A stretch of 36,194 bases of DNA from UBA4742 sp002403895 (GTDB taxonomy: Bacteria > Actinomycetota > Acidimicrobiia > Acidimicrobiales > Acidimicrobilacustridaceae), in the NCBI GenBank assembly GCA_036823295.1, contig DAISGD010000036.1, positions 1 to 36,194 on the forward strand, given 5' to 3'. Below, piece by piece: positions 23,195 to 31,579 of this stretch. Position 1 is the stretch's first letter, and each line of letters opens with the position of its first letter. Made by a program: the position numbers and the translations under genes. The notes beneath the pieces were generated by a model. That model did not search any database, was not told the DNA's origin, and saw only the letters and a list, made by a program, of their open reading frames with translations.

Positions 23195-24844
23195 GTGGCC
23201 CTGATCAACGTGAATGCCGTGTCCTACGCCCATCCGGGCGGATCCGAGGTGTTCTCGGATGTGTCGTTCCGCGTGGCCAACGGCCGCCACGCCGCCCTCA
23301 TCGGGGCCAACGGCGCCGGCAAGACGACCTTGCTCCAGCTGATCGCCGGCGATCTGCGCCCCACCGAGGGCTCGGTGTTCCTCGACGGGTCGGGCCAGCT
23401 CATGCCCCAGGCCATCGGAGCCGGAGCCGAGGGCGGGACGATCCGTGAGTTGCTCGGTCGCTTCGGACCGCCTCGGCTTGTGGCTGGGGCCGGGGAGCTG
23501 GTGGCGGCCGAGCGGGCCAACGATGCTGACCCGTCCGAGGCCAGCGGTATCGCCCTGGCCGAGGCGGTCGGGCAGTGGGGCGAGCTCGGCGGCTACCACG
23601 AGGAGGCGCGCTGGGACGCCTGTTGCCAGCGGGTGCTGCGCCAGACGTTCGACGCCGCCCGGGACCGTCCCGTGGCCGAGCTCTCCGGCGGCGAGCGCAA
23701 GCGCCTGGTGCTCGAGTCGGTGTTCGCCTCGGACGTCGAGATCCTGTTGCTGGACGAGCCCGACAACTTTCTCGACCTGTCGGGCAAGCGATGGCTGGAG
23801 CGCCAGATCGCCACGTCGTCCAAGACCATCCTGCTCATCAGTCACGACCGCGAGCTGCTTGCCGCCTGCGCCGATCTGGTGATCATGGTGGAGGGTGCCG
23901 GGGCCTGGGTCCATCCCGGGCCCTTCGCCGGATTCGACGAGGCTCGCCGAGCCCGCAACGCCGATCTCGACGCCGTCGCCGCCCGATGGCACGCGGAGGA
24001 GCGCCGACTGTTCCAGCACTACAAGACCATGAAGCAGCGGGCGTCGATCAGCGACGCCAACACGTCGCGGGCCAACGCGGCCGAGACCCGCTGGCAGCGC
24101 TTCGTGGACGCCGGTCCGCCGCCGCCGCCTCCCACCGAGCGTGATGTCCACCTGCGCCTGGCCGGGTCGCGCTCGGGGGAGCGGGTACTCCAGGTGGAAG
24201 GCCTCGAGATCCTTGGCCTCACCGACCCGTTCGACCTGGAGGTGTTCTACGGCGACCGGGTGGCCGTGCTCGGCCCCAATGGCAGTGGGAAGTCTCACTT
24301 CCTGCGCCTGCTGGGCGGTGCCGATGATGTCGAGACGGCCGGCTCGTGGCGAATCGGTGCCCGAGTGAGCGTCGGGCTGTTCCACCAGACCGACGAGGTC
24401 GAGTGGCTGACCGGGCGGACCCCCATCGAGAGCCTGGCCCAGCTCGATCTGTCCCATCACGCAGCCATGGCTGCCCTGGCCCGCTACGGCCTGGAGGATG
24501 GAGCCGACCGCGACTTCGACACCCTGTCGGGCGGTCAGAAGGCCCGGCTCCAGGTTCTCGGCCTCGAACTGCGGGGCGTCAACCTGCTCTTGCTCGACGA
24601 GCCCACCGACAACCTCGACCTGCTGTCGGCCGAGGCGTTGGAGACGGCGCTCGAAGGCTTCGCCGGCACCGTGTTGTGCGTGACCCACGATCGCTGGTTC
24701 ATGCGGACGTTCGATCGCCGCGTGGTGTTCGCTCACGACTGTTCGGTCAAGGAAGTGGCCGATCTCGACTCGGCCCTCCACCTCATCACCGGCGACGACG
24801 CCTTCGAGTTTCGCCGCTCGTCGGTGAAAGAGCTCACCCGCTAG
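23195..24844 (+). CDS. ABC-F family ATP-binding protein
   Basis: A 549-residue protein of two ABC ATPase domains without membrane part, i.e. ABC-F, whose members bind the ribosome and relieve stalling or antibiotic block. Domain 1 has Walker A GANGAGKTT (37-45), signature LSGGE and Walker B ILLLDEPDNFLDL. Domain 2 has GPNGSGKS, LSGGQ and LLLLDEPTDNLDL. The linker between them (about 235-300) is helical and charged, as the P-site tRNA interaction motif should be. The last strand region ends in KEVADLDSAL. The start is the GTG at 23195; CATGAT ends 7 bases upstream, which fits a leaderless start. A TTG at 23174 is an alternative. No resistance subtype can be assigned. Confidence 0.88.
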   Translation: MALINVNAVSYAHPGGSEVFSDVSFRVANGRHAALIGANGAGKTTLLQLIAGDLRPTEGSVFLDGSGQLMPQAIGAGAEGGTIRELLGRFGPPRLVAGAGELVAAERANDADPSEASGIALAEAVGQWGELGGYHEEARWDACCQRVLRQTFDAARDRPVAELSGGERKRLVLESVFASDVEILLLDEPDNFLDLSGKRWLERQIATSSKTILLISHDRELLAACADLVIMVEGAGAWVHPGPFAGFDEARRARNADLDAVAARWHAEERRLFQHYKTMKQRASISDANTSRANAAETRWQRFVDAGPPPPPPTERDVHLRLAGSRSGERVLQVEGLEILGLTDPFDLEVFYGDRVAVLGPNGSGKSHFLRLLGGADDVETAGSWRIGARVSVGLFHQTDEVEWLTGRTPIESLAQLDLSHHAAMAALARYGLEDGADRDFDTLSGGQKARLQVLGLELRGVNLLLLDEPTDNLDLLSAEALETALEGFAGTVLCVTHDRWFMRTFDRRVVFAHDCSVKEVADLDSALHLITGDDAFEFRRSSVKELTR

Positions 24845-24850
24845 GCAGGC

Positions 24851-25324
24851 TCAGCCCGCGGCGCCGCCGATCACGTCGGTGGACGAGTCGCCCAGCAGGT
24901 AGCGGGGCCCGGTCCCGAGCGCGGCCGCGGCGTCGCCCGGGTTGTACAGCGAGCAGGCCCGAAACGAGAGACACCCACAGCCGATGCACGACGTGAGTTC
25001 GTCCCGTAGGCGTTCCAGCACCGCGATCTGGTCGTCCAGCCGAGGACGCCAGGCGCGCGACAGTCGGGTCCAGTCGGCCTTGTTCGGGGTCCGTGACGCC
25101 GGCAGGGTGGCCAGCGCGTCGCGGATCTCGTCGAGGCTGAGCCCTACCCGTTGGGCCACCCGCACGAACGCCACCCGTCGCAACACGTCGCGGTGGTAGC
25201 GCCGCTGCCCACCGTCGGTCCGGCCCGAAGCGATAAGGCCCTGGGTCTCGTAGAAGCGCAGCGCCGATGGCGCCAGCCCCGCCCGGGCAGCCAGTTCGCC
25301 GATGGTCAGCTCGGAATCGGGCAT
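24851..25324 (-). CDS. soxR: Redox-sensitive MerR-family regulator SoxR
   Basis: A 157-residue [2Fe-2S] transcription activator responding to redox-cycling compounds. The MerR helix-turn-helix is ELTIGELAARAGLAPSALRFYETQGLI, with the wing RTDGGQRRYHRDVLRRVAFVRVAQ, then a dimerisation helix. The four cluster ligands are C113, C116, C118 and C124 in CIGCGCLSFRAC, the exact CX2CXCX5C SoxR pattern. ATG 25324 is preferred over the one at 25345 because the HTH then starts at the family's usual position. It is divergent from a gene whose promoter carries a SoxR-type palindrome, and its stop is 6 bp from the convergent ABC-F gene. Confidence 0.95.
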   Translation of the reverse strand: MPDSELTIGELAARAGLAPSALRFYETQGLIASGRTDGGQRRYHRDVLRRVAFVRVAQRVGLSLDEIRDALATLPASRTPNKADWTRLSRAWRPRLDDQIAVLERLRDELTSCIGCGCLSFRACSLYNPGDAAAALGTGPRYLLGDSSTDVIGGAAG

Positions 25325-25349
25325 GCGTGCATGGCACCACAACAACCGC

Positions 25350-25380
25350 TTGACTTCAAGTGAACTTGAGGTTTTACGGT
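25350..25380 (+). promoter_or_regulatory. SoxR box in a 19-bp-spacer promoter
   Basis: TTGACT (25350-25355) and TACGGT (25375-25380) are separated by 19 bp, the overlong spacer typical of MerR/SoxR-activated promoters. ACTTCAAGTGAACTTGAGGT (25353-25372) is a near-perfect 20-bp palindrome, mismatched in 2 of 10 pairs, and resembles the enterobacterial SoxR box CCTCAAGTTAACTTGAGG. The -10 ends 7 bases before the ATG at 25387, so the activated mRNA is probably leaderless. Confidence 0.75.
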
Positions 25381-25386
25381 GACCAC

Positions 25387-26727
25387 ATGCCCACCGAGAC
25401 CACCCGCACCCGCGCCGCGAGCCTGGCCGAGCTCGACCCCGGCGCCATCGTCGACGAGTACCCCGCCCGGGGGCTCGACCGTCTCAGCGATGGAGCGCTC
25501 GCCGAGCTCGTCGCCGCGTCCCTGGCCCGGCCCAAACTGGCCCCGGCCGACTCGTTCATCCTGCATGCCCCCTTGGAGCTGTTGGCCCGGGTCGCTCTGC
25601 TCCCGCTGGTGGACCCGGGGTCGCGCCACCTCGCTCGTCAGCGCCTGGTCTGGCTGGGCGCGACGTATCAGGCTGCCGGCGCCGAAGTCCCGGATCTCCG
25701 ACTCGAACCCGACCCGTTCGCTCGTCCCTCCGACACGGTGGGCCATCTCGAGGCAGCCATCAATGCCGGGGAGATCGATGACGCCGACGCGTTGGCCGCC
25801 GGCCTGGCCGCGAGTCTGACCCCGGCTCAGCTCAGCCGGGCCCTGACGGATGTGGTGCTGCCACGGCTGTCGGCCGCTGCCCATGGCAACATCTTGTTGT
25901 TCCAACTGTCCCGGATCGCCCCGCGCAGCCCGGTGGCGGCGGCCAGCGTTCGCGGCATCGCTCGGGAATTGGCTCGCTATCCCGACTGGGCCCTGACCTG
26001 GTCGTCGAAGCGGGGCCCGGGGGCCCCGCACCGTGGCGTTGACCAGTTCGGGGTCGGCCCTGATGAGGTGGCCGGGGATCTGGTCGAACCGCTGCTGGGG
26101 CCGGCCTCGCCCGGCGATCCGGGCAGCACCTTCATCTTCCCGACGATGTCTCTCATGGAGACATCGGGGCTGGCCGTCGAGCTCCTCGATCTTCCGACGC
26201 GGGTCACTTACGTGGCCCGCGCCCAGCGTGACCTGTTGCGGGTGGCGGCCTGGTCGATGATCCAGGATGCCCCCGACCATGCCCCCTACGGCTGGTCCCA
26301 TTGCCTGACCCTGCCCCAGGCCGCCCTGGGTATCGCGGAGGGCTCGTCTGATCCGTCGATGGCCATCGCCGTGGCCGCCACCTATGTCCTGGGCTTTCGC
26401 TCCACGCTCGGTCGGGTCGTCCTCGCCCCGGAGTGGGTGCCGCCCCGTCCCGACGGCGACGATGTCCTCGGTGCGCTCGACGCGTCGCCCGCGGAGGCCG
26501 CCGCGGCCGTGTGGCACGCCAGCCCCGACGCCCTCGGGCCCGTCACGGCCCGGTTGGCCACGACGGCGTCCACGCATCCCGACGCCCACCTGGCGAAGTA
26601 CACGCTGGCCTGCTTCGACGCCGCCCACGCCGATCCCGAAGCCAGCCGGCTGTACCTCGCTGCGGCCGCTTACCTCGGGGCCTGGTGGGCGCAGCTCCCA
26701 TTGCTCGACGACCCGCTGCTCAGTTGA
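25387..26727 (+). CDS. Hypothetical protein, probable SoxR target
   Basis: A 446-residue, mainly helical, soluble protein with no signal peptide. I do not recognise the family with confidence; the region PYGWSHCLTLPQAALGI with its histidine, and the all-helical repetitive layout, are somewhat like questin-oxidase-type proteins. That is a weak impression. The ATG at 25387 coincides with the predicted transcription start of the SoxR-box promoter, so the product is likely made when SoxR is oxidised. A role in handling a redox-active compound (for example a quinone or own pigment) would fit. It ends 16 bp from a convergent gene. Confidence 0.75.
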   Translation: MPTETTRTRAASLAELDPGAIVDEYPARGLDRLSDGALAELVAASLARPKLAPADSFILHAPLELLARVALLPLVDPGSRHLARQRLVWLGATYQAAGAEVPDLRLEPDPFARPSDTVGHLEAAINAGEIDDADALAAGLAASLTPAQLSRALTDVVLPRLSAAAHGNILLFQLSRIAPRSPVAAASVRGIARELARYPDWALTWSSKRGPGAPHRGVDQFGVGPDEVAGDLVEPLLGPASPGDPGSTFIFPTMSLMETSGLAVELLDLPTRVTYVARAQRDLLRVAAWSMIQDAPDHAPYGWSHCLTLPQAALGIAEGSSDPSMAIAVAATYVLGFRSTLGRVVLAPEWVPPRPDGDDVLGALDASPAEAAAAVWHASPDALGPVTARLATTASTHPDAHLAKYTLACFDAAHADPEASRLYLAAAAYLGAWWAQLPLLDDPLLS

Positions 26728-26743
26728 CGGCAGAGGGAGCGCT

Positions 26744-27378
26744 CTACCCGCCACTGATCGACGTACCGGGCAGCGCGGCGCGCAGACGGTCGACGATCTC
26801 TTCGGACAGCCCCACATCCTCGATGAGCGAGCGGTCCTGCGCGTCGGGCCCGAGCTCGGGCTGCACATCGAAGCCGGACGCCGTCTTGGCGAAGCGGGTG
26901 TCATTCGCCAGCGCCCGGACGCTATCGGCACCGTTGCGGCGGGCGTAGCGCGAATCGTTGAACACGCCGGGGCATCGGTCAGCATCGACGAGTCGACGAG
27001 GAAGTCGGCCCCGTCGAGCCTGACGAACACGGCCCCGTGGGTGAGCTCGCCGTTGTCGAACATGCTGCCGGCCACCCACCGGGCATCGAAGCCACAACTC
27101 AGGGCCAGCGCCAGCAGCGCGTTGCTCGACGGCCAGCACGTGGCCCCGGTGCCGTGCCGTAGCCATTGGTCGAAGAACGCGTCGGCGTCGAGCACGGGGA
27201 GCGGCCCACTGGCGCCCGACGTCAGGGTCAACAGCTTTTGGGTGTTGTCGAACGGGACCTTGCGGCACCAGGCCCGGTAGAGCGCGTCCAGTCCGGTCAG
27301 ATCGACGGTCGGGGGAGTGGCGAAACCGAACCCGGTCAGGACCTGTTCCAGCTGCGCCGCCGCGAGGGTGTCGCTCAT
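26744..27378 (-). pseudogene. Arylamine N-acetyltransferase-like gene with a frameshift
   Basis: The first 137 codons (27378 to about 26968) encode a NAT-like protein: YRAWCRKVPFDNTQKLL near residues 34-50, and the triad C81 in GTGATCWPSSNAL, H114 in LTHGAVFVRL and D129 in DFLVDSSML. The H-to-D spacing of 15 matches real NATs. At a CCCC run (26967-26972 on the plus strand reads CCGGGG) the frame breaks. One added base would continue as DAPGVFNDSRYARRNGADSVRA and on to the stop at 26744 with EDVGLSEEIVDRLRAALPG. Total of about 211 residues is shorter than typical NATs (about 270). Either a sequencing error in a homopolymer or a recent inactivation. NATs transfer acetyl groups from acetyl-CoA to arylamines. 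Confidence 0.75.
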
Positions 27379-27457
27379 GGCGCCAGTGTTCCATGGGGGC
27401 GCACGGCGGGGCCGGTGATCGGGGGGACCGCCCGCCCGCCCGCCGCCCGCCGTCCGG

Positions 27458-27463
27458 TAGGGT
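27458..27463 (+). promoter_or_regulatory. Leaderless -10 box of the SRPBCC-ArsA cluster
   Basis: TAGGGT ends 8 bases before the ATG at 27472 and fits the TANNNT pattern seen at other leaderless starts in this window. Upstream is a run of CCGCC/CCCGCC units (about 27429-27451) that probably hides any -35 element. Confidence 0.45.
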
Positions 27464-27471
27464 CGACTTCC

Positions 27472-27960
27472 ATGGCCGAGCAGGCGAGAGAGCAGACCAC
27501 CATCAACGCACCGGTCGAGCAGTGCTTCGACACTCTGGTCGACTTCGAGTCGTACCCGGAGTGGGCCGGCGATCTCAAGCAGGCCACGGTGGTGGCCCGC
27601 GACGACGAGGGTCGAGCCACTGTGGTCGAGTACCGGGCCGCGGCGATGGGTCGCAGCACTACCTACCAGCTCCAGTACGACTACGAGGGTGCCCCCAACC
27701 GTCTTTGTTGGGAGTTGCTCGCCGGCGATCTCGAGCGCGAGCTGGACGGGAACTATCTGCTCGAGCCCGGCAGCGCGCCTGACACCACCGAGGTGGTCTA
27801 CGAGTTGTCGGTCGACCTCATCGTGCCCATCCCCGGGTTTGTGAAGCGCCGGGCCGAGGCTCGCATCATCAAGACCGCCCTGCTCGAGCTGAAGGCACGG
27901 GTCGAGGGCACCCCGCGGTCCGAGCTCAGCGCCGACCTCGACGACCCGACCGACCACTAG
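27472..27960 (+). CDS. SRPBCC/START-like lipid- or polyketide-binding protein
   Basis: A 162-residue single-domain protein of the Bet v1/START helix-grip fold (polyketide cyclase/dehydrase type), similar to Rv2185c. The N-terminal strand TTINAPVEQCFDTLVDFESYPEWAGDLKQATVV is the family's 'APxExVFDxVxDxxxYPxW' opening. NRLCWELLAGDLERELDGNYLLEPG follows, and a long C-terminal helix (VKRRAEARIIKTALLELKARVE) closes the pocket. The stop is directly followed by the start of the ArsA-like gene with no spacing, so the two are surely cotranscribed. The ligand is unknown; lipid or isoprenoid handling is a guess. Confidence 0.88.
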   Translation: MAEQAREQTTINAPVEQCFDTLVDFESYPEWAGDLKQATVVARDDEGRATVVEYRAAAMGRSTTYQLQYDYEGAPNRLCWELLAGDLERELDGNYLLEPGSAPDTTEVVYELSVDLIVPIPGFVKRRAEARIIKTALLELKARVEGTPRSELSADLDDPTDH

Positions 27961-29130
27961 GTGCGGGTCCTCCTCTTCACCGGCAAGGGGGGTGTGGGCA
28001 AGACGTCGGTAGCGGCAGCCACCGCCCTGCGCTGTGCCGACGCCGGGAAGCGCACCCTGGTCATCTCCACCGACCCGGCCCACTCGCTGTCGGACAGCTT
28101 CGGCGTCCCCCTCGGCACCGAGCCGACGCCCATAACCACGTCGCTGTCGGGCCAGGAGCTCGATGCCCAGGAGCGGATGGAGGACTCGTGGGGCGACATC
28201 CAGGCCTATCTGGTCGAGGTGTTCAACTGGGCCGGCGTAGAGGCCATCGAGGCCGAGGAGCTAGCCGTCATTCCGGGCCTGGACGAGGTGTTCGCGTTGG
28301 GCGACATCAAGACTCACGCCGAGTCGGGGGAATGGGATGTGCTGGTCGTCGACTGCGCCCCGACGGCCGAGACGATCCGGTTGTTGAGCTTGCCCGACAT
28401 TCTGAGCTGGTACATGGAGCGGGTCTTCCCCATGGGCCGGCGCATGAACCGCATGATCGGCCCGGTGCTGTCGCGGGTGACGAACTTGCCGGTGGCCGGC
28501 GACGAGGTGTTCGGCGCTACCCGCCGCTTCTACGACCGTCTCGACGGCGTGAAGGAGATCCTGGCTGACCCGGCCCGCACCAGCGTCCGTCTGGTGGTGA
28601 ACCCCGAGCGCATGGTCATCGCCGAGGCCCGCCGCACGTACACCTACCTGTCGTTGTTCGGCTACCGGGTCGACGCGGTGGTGGCCAACCGGTTGCTGCC
28701 CGATGAGATCACCGACCCGTGGTTCGAGCAGTGGAAGGCGGCCCACGCTGAGCACCTGGCCACCATCGACGAGGCCTTCGCCCCGCTGCCGGTGCTGCGG
28801 GCCCGGCTGGCGGCGCAGGAACTGGTCGGGCCCAAGCGGCTGCGGGCCTTCGCCGACGAGGTCTATGGCGACGCCGACCCCGCCGCCGTGCTGCACGATT
28901 CCGACCCGTTGCGCATCAAGAAGAAGGGGGACGGCTACCTGCTCACCCAGGAGCTGCCCTTCGCCGACCGAGACGACCTCGAGGTGGGGCGCCGCGGCGA
29001 CGAGCTCCTGGTCCGCATCGGCCCCTACCGGCGAGCCATCTTGTTGCCTGATTCGTTGCGCCGCCGCCAAGTCACCGCCGCCACCCTGCGCAAGGGAAAG
29101 CTGCGGGTATCGTTCGGTCCGCCACCCTGA
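27961..29130 (+). CDS. ArsA/GET3-family ATPase (single half, with HSP20-like domain)
   Basis: A 389-residue anion-transporter-type ATPase similar to Rv2184c. The deviant Walker A LLFTGKGGVGKTSVAAATALR (K9 is the signature lysine of the MinD/ArsA class) is followed by LVISTDPAHSLSDSFG (switch I, P-loop partner). VLVVDCAPTAETIRLLSLPD supplies the Walker B and switch II region. VRLVVNPERMVIAEARRTYTYLSLFGYRVDAVVANRLLP is the A-loop side. Residues about 310-389 form the small beta-sandwich often appended to actinobacterial ArsA proteins (ELPFADRDDLEVGRRGDELLVRIGPYRRAILLP). No arsenic genes are near, so it more likely targets or loads proteins/lipids. GTG start abuts the preceding stop. Confidence 0.92.
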   Translation: MRVLLFTGKGGVGKTSVAAATALRCADAGKRTLVISTDPAHSLSDSFGVPLGTEPTPITTSLSGQELDAQERMEDSWGDIQAYLVEVFNWAGVEAIEAEELAVIPGLDEVFALGDIKTHAESGEWDVLVVDCAPTAETIRLLSLPDILSWYMERVFPMGRRMNRMIGPVLSRVTNLPVAGDEVFGATRRFYDRLDGVKEILADPARTSVRLVVNPERMVIAEARRTYTYLSLFGYRVDAVVANRLLPDEITDPWFEQWKAAHAEHLATIDEAFAPLPVLRARLAAQELVGPKRLRAFADEVYGDADPAAVLHDSDPLRIKKKGDGYLLTQELPFADRDDLEVGRRGDELLVRIGPYRRAILLPDSLRRRQVTAATLRKGKLRVSFGPPP

Positions 29131-29146
29131 ACAGGAAGGTCATGGG

Positions 29147-29452
29147 ATGAACGACGAGGCTGACCATGACGAGGCCACCGGCACCGATCATGGGGCGCGG
29201 GAAGGCGTCGACCACCTCCAGGCTGCGGCCTCCGAGCTCATCGCCGCCGCCCGCTCGTTCCTCGACGTGGTCGAGGAGGTGGTGAGCGACAAGGACGCGG
29301 TGGCCTCGGTGGTGGACACCCTCGGGTCCGTTGCTCATGCCGCCGGGCAGGCGGCCAGCAAGGTGGCGGCCGCCCGCGATCGAGCGTCTGGCGCCCCCTC
29401 CGATGGCGACGACGACGAGCCGCCTCGGGTGCAGCACATTCGTGTCTCCTGA
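29147..29452 (+). CDS. Small acidic helical protein (Rv2183c-like position)
   Basis: A 101-residue protein with charged ends and one long amphipathic helix region: DHLQAAASELIAAARSFLDVVEEVVSDKD and DTLGSVAHAAGQAASKVAAARDR. No signal peptide, no enzyme motif. ATG 29147 follows AGGAAGGT 8 bases upstream and is 16 bp after the ArsA-like gene. Mycobacteria have a small hypothetical protein in the same place, so it is likely a partner of the ATPase (inference from order only). Confidence 0.75.
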   Translation: MNDEADHDEATGTDHGAREGVDHLQAAASELIAAARSFLDVVEEVVSDKDAVASVVDTLGSVAHAAGQAASKVAAARDRASGAPSDGDDDEPPRVQHIRVS

Positions 29453-29521
29453 GCATGCCGTAGGATCTCGACGTATCTCCGTGCTCAACTCCCCCCGTTC
29501 CCGACCGATGGTGCTTGCAGG

Positions 29522-31573
29522 ATGAGGCTCATTCAGCTCCGACTCGACAACGACGCGCTCGATCTCCACCCGATGATGACGGTGATTACCGGTCTGGACA
29601 CCGCGGCCCGCGCTCGGGTCATCGCCACCGTTTCCGCGCTTCCCCACGCCGGGGACCCGGGCACGGGCGGCCTGGTGGAATCGCATGGCGTGCTGTTCGA
29701 CCTGTCGGTTGAGACCCTCGAGTTGTTCGGCCTGGGGGCCGACCTCGACCCGGTGGTGCGGGCCAGCGACCTGCCCGGAGGCTCGCAGGGTGGCGGCCGC
29801 ATCCCGCGGCTCACCGCCGAGCAGTTCCTGGTCGCCGCCCCCGAGGGGCGTTTCGCCGACCTCGACACCGCCCGTACCCGGCAGCGTTCGAGTCGCGAAA
29901 CCCTCAGCATCCTGCGCGAATCGGTCGAGCGTACCCGCCGCGAGCACGCCGATGTGGCGGCCAAGGCCCGCCGCGCCGAAGCGGCGCTGGTTGCGGCGCT
30001 GGATGGCGGATCTGCCGCCAGCACCACATCGACCGAGCCCGTCGATCGCGACGAGCTCATCGAGCAGATAGCGCAACACGAAGAGCGTCAGGCGCGCCTC
30101 GACCGGGGCATCAGCGAGCTGACCGCGCTCGACACCCGACCGACCGAGGTGCTGCTCGAAGCCATCCGCAACCCCGCACCGGTCGAGTTCGTGCCCTCCG
30201 AGCGAGCCGCCGAGCTGGCCGACGAGTTCGCCGCTCTCAAGCGTCATGTCGATGAGCTCGAGCAGGGCATGGAGAGCGAGGGTCGCGGCACCGCTGGCGC
30301 ACTCCACCGACTCGAGAACGCCCGAACCGAGCTGGCCCAGGCCGAGCGGGCCATGTTGAAGCCGAACCTGTCGGCCGACGACGTCACCGAGCTCGAGGCT
30401 GCCCACGCCGCAGTGTTCGAGGCCGAGTCCAAGATGTCGGGCATCCGCAAGCGGGGTGGGCAGAAGCGCTTCGACGACGCCATGGCTGCCGAGCAGATCA
30501 TCCTCGACCGGGTGGGCTTCCCCACGTGGAGCTCCTACATCATGGGCGCCGGGCTGCTCGCCATCGACCCCCTGGCCGAACGACGCCTGGAGCGGGCTCA
30601 TGCCGAGGTCGCCGCGGCCGAGGCGCACTGGGCCACCGTGGCGGCCGAGATCGAGTCCAACCCCGAGCACCGGGCCATGCTCGATCGCCTGGAGGATGTC
30701 TACCTGGAGGCGTTCGATCTGCTGGGCGGCGACGATGATCAGGAGGACCTCGAGGAGGCGCTGCGCGACCTCAAGGTGCCCAATCGGGAGGTCACCGCCG
30801 AGGAACTGGTCGACGCGCTGGCCTACCAGCTCGAACTCGTCGGTCTCGATCTCGGACCCGACCCTGGCATCGACCGCACGCTGATGGCGGCCGATGCTTT
30901 CCTCGGCGAGGTGCAGGCCCTCTCGGCCCGCGTCGCCGAGTTGCGGGTGGAGCGGGCTGGTGTCGACCACGAGCTGGCCACCGCCCGCCATGCCCTTGAG
31001 CAAGCCGAGGTGGCGTCGAACCCGGCCATCGACCTGACCGACGGCGCCGTCGATGCCGGGGCGGACGACGAGCCCACCCTCGACACGCTGGCGGCAGAGC
31101 GTGACGCGGCGATGACCGACGAAGTCGACTACGCCGATTCGCTCGAGGCCCGGCTGGCGCTCGTCGACGCTGCCACGCAGGTCGAGGCGGTGGCCACCAG
31201 CCGCCTCATGCGCATCGCCGCCGAGCTGGCCGAAGCCCAGGTCACCGCGGGCCCGTCGCCCTCCAGCGATCCCGCCGTCGGTGTGCATTCCACCGAAGAC
31301 GACGTTGGCCCCGAGTCGATCGAGTTCTACCTCCTGGCCCGCCTTGCCGCCCAGCGCAACGTCTCGTTCTCCGGCTCGGTGCCGATGGTGCTCGACGACG
31401 CGCTCTTGGGCTTGGGGACCGAGCAGGTCCACTCGCTACTCAACAAGCTGGAACGGATGTCGGAGGCGGTGCAAATCCTCTATCTGAGCGACGAGCCCGC
31501 CGTGGCCGAGTGGGCCAACTCCGTCGGCCTCACCCACGCCGCCGTCGTCCCCCTCCCTCGCCAGTACGCCTGA
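29522..31573 (+). CDS. SMC/YhaN-like coiled-coil protein lacking Walker A
   Basis: A 683-residue protein with SMC/Rad50-type layout. The N-terminal strand MRLIQLRLDNDALDLHPMMTVITGL is where SMC-like ATPases have 'f.....l.pg.tvI.GpNGsGKS', but the P-loop is replaced by TVITGLDTAARARVI (20-34) without GKS/T. Long charged helices follow (about 110-320 and 350-550) with a central FPTWSSYIMGAGLLAIDPLAERRLERA. The C-terminus keeps PESIEFYLLARLAAQR in place of the signature helix, then VPMVLDDALLGLG (620-632), the Walker B region, and VQILYLSDEP as the final strand. ATP hydrolysis is unlikely. It is 69 bp after the small helical protein. Function unknown; similar proteins may be restricted to Acidimicrobiia. 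Confidence 0.8.
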   Translation: MRLIQLRLDNDALDLHPMMTVITGLDTAARARVIATVSALPHAGDPGTGGLVESHGVLFDLSVETLELFGLGADLDPVVRASDLPGGSQGGGRIPRLTAEQFLVAAPEGRFADLDTARTRQRSSRETLSILRESVERTRREHADVAAKARRAEAALVAALDGGSAASTTSTEPVDRDELIEQIAQHEERQARLDRGISELTALDTRPTEVLLEAIRNPAPVEFVPSERAAELADEFAALKRHVDELEQGMESEGRGTAGALHRLENARTELAQAERAMLKPNLSADDVTELEAAHAAVFEAESKMSGIRKRGGQKRFDDAMAAEQIILDRVGFPTWSSYIMGAGLLAIDPLAERRLERAHAEVAAAEAHWATVAAEIESNPEHRAMLDRLEDVYLEAFDLLGGDDDQEDLEEALRDLKVPNREVTAEELVDALAYQLELVGLDLGPDPGIDRTLMAADAFLGEVQALSARVAELRVERAGVDHELATARHALEQAEVASNPAIDLTDGAVDAGADDEPTLDTLAAERDAAMTDEVDYADSLEARLALVDAATQVEAVATSRLMRIAAELAEAQVTAGPSPSSDPAVGVHSTEDDVGPESIEFYLLARLAAQRNVSFSGSVPMVLDDALLGLGTEQVHSLLNKLERMSEAVQILYLSDEPAVAEWANSVGLTHAAVVPLPRQYA

Positions 31574-31579
31574 CCAGCA

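Noticed and set aside
29072..31432. Very long open frames antisense to clear genes (also 22445-24781, 25306-28083, 6381-8027 and others)
   Set aside because: In GC-rich genomes the antisense strand of real genes stays open by codon bias. These frames encode low-complexity or nonsense sequence without family motifs, while the other strand encodes recognisable proteins.
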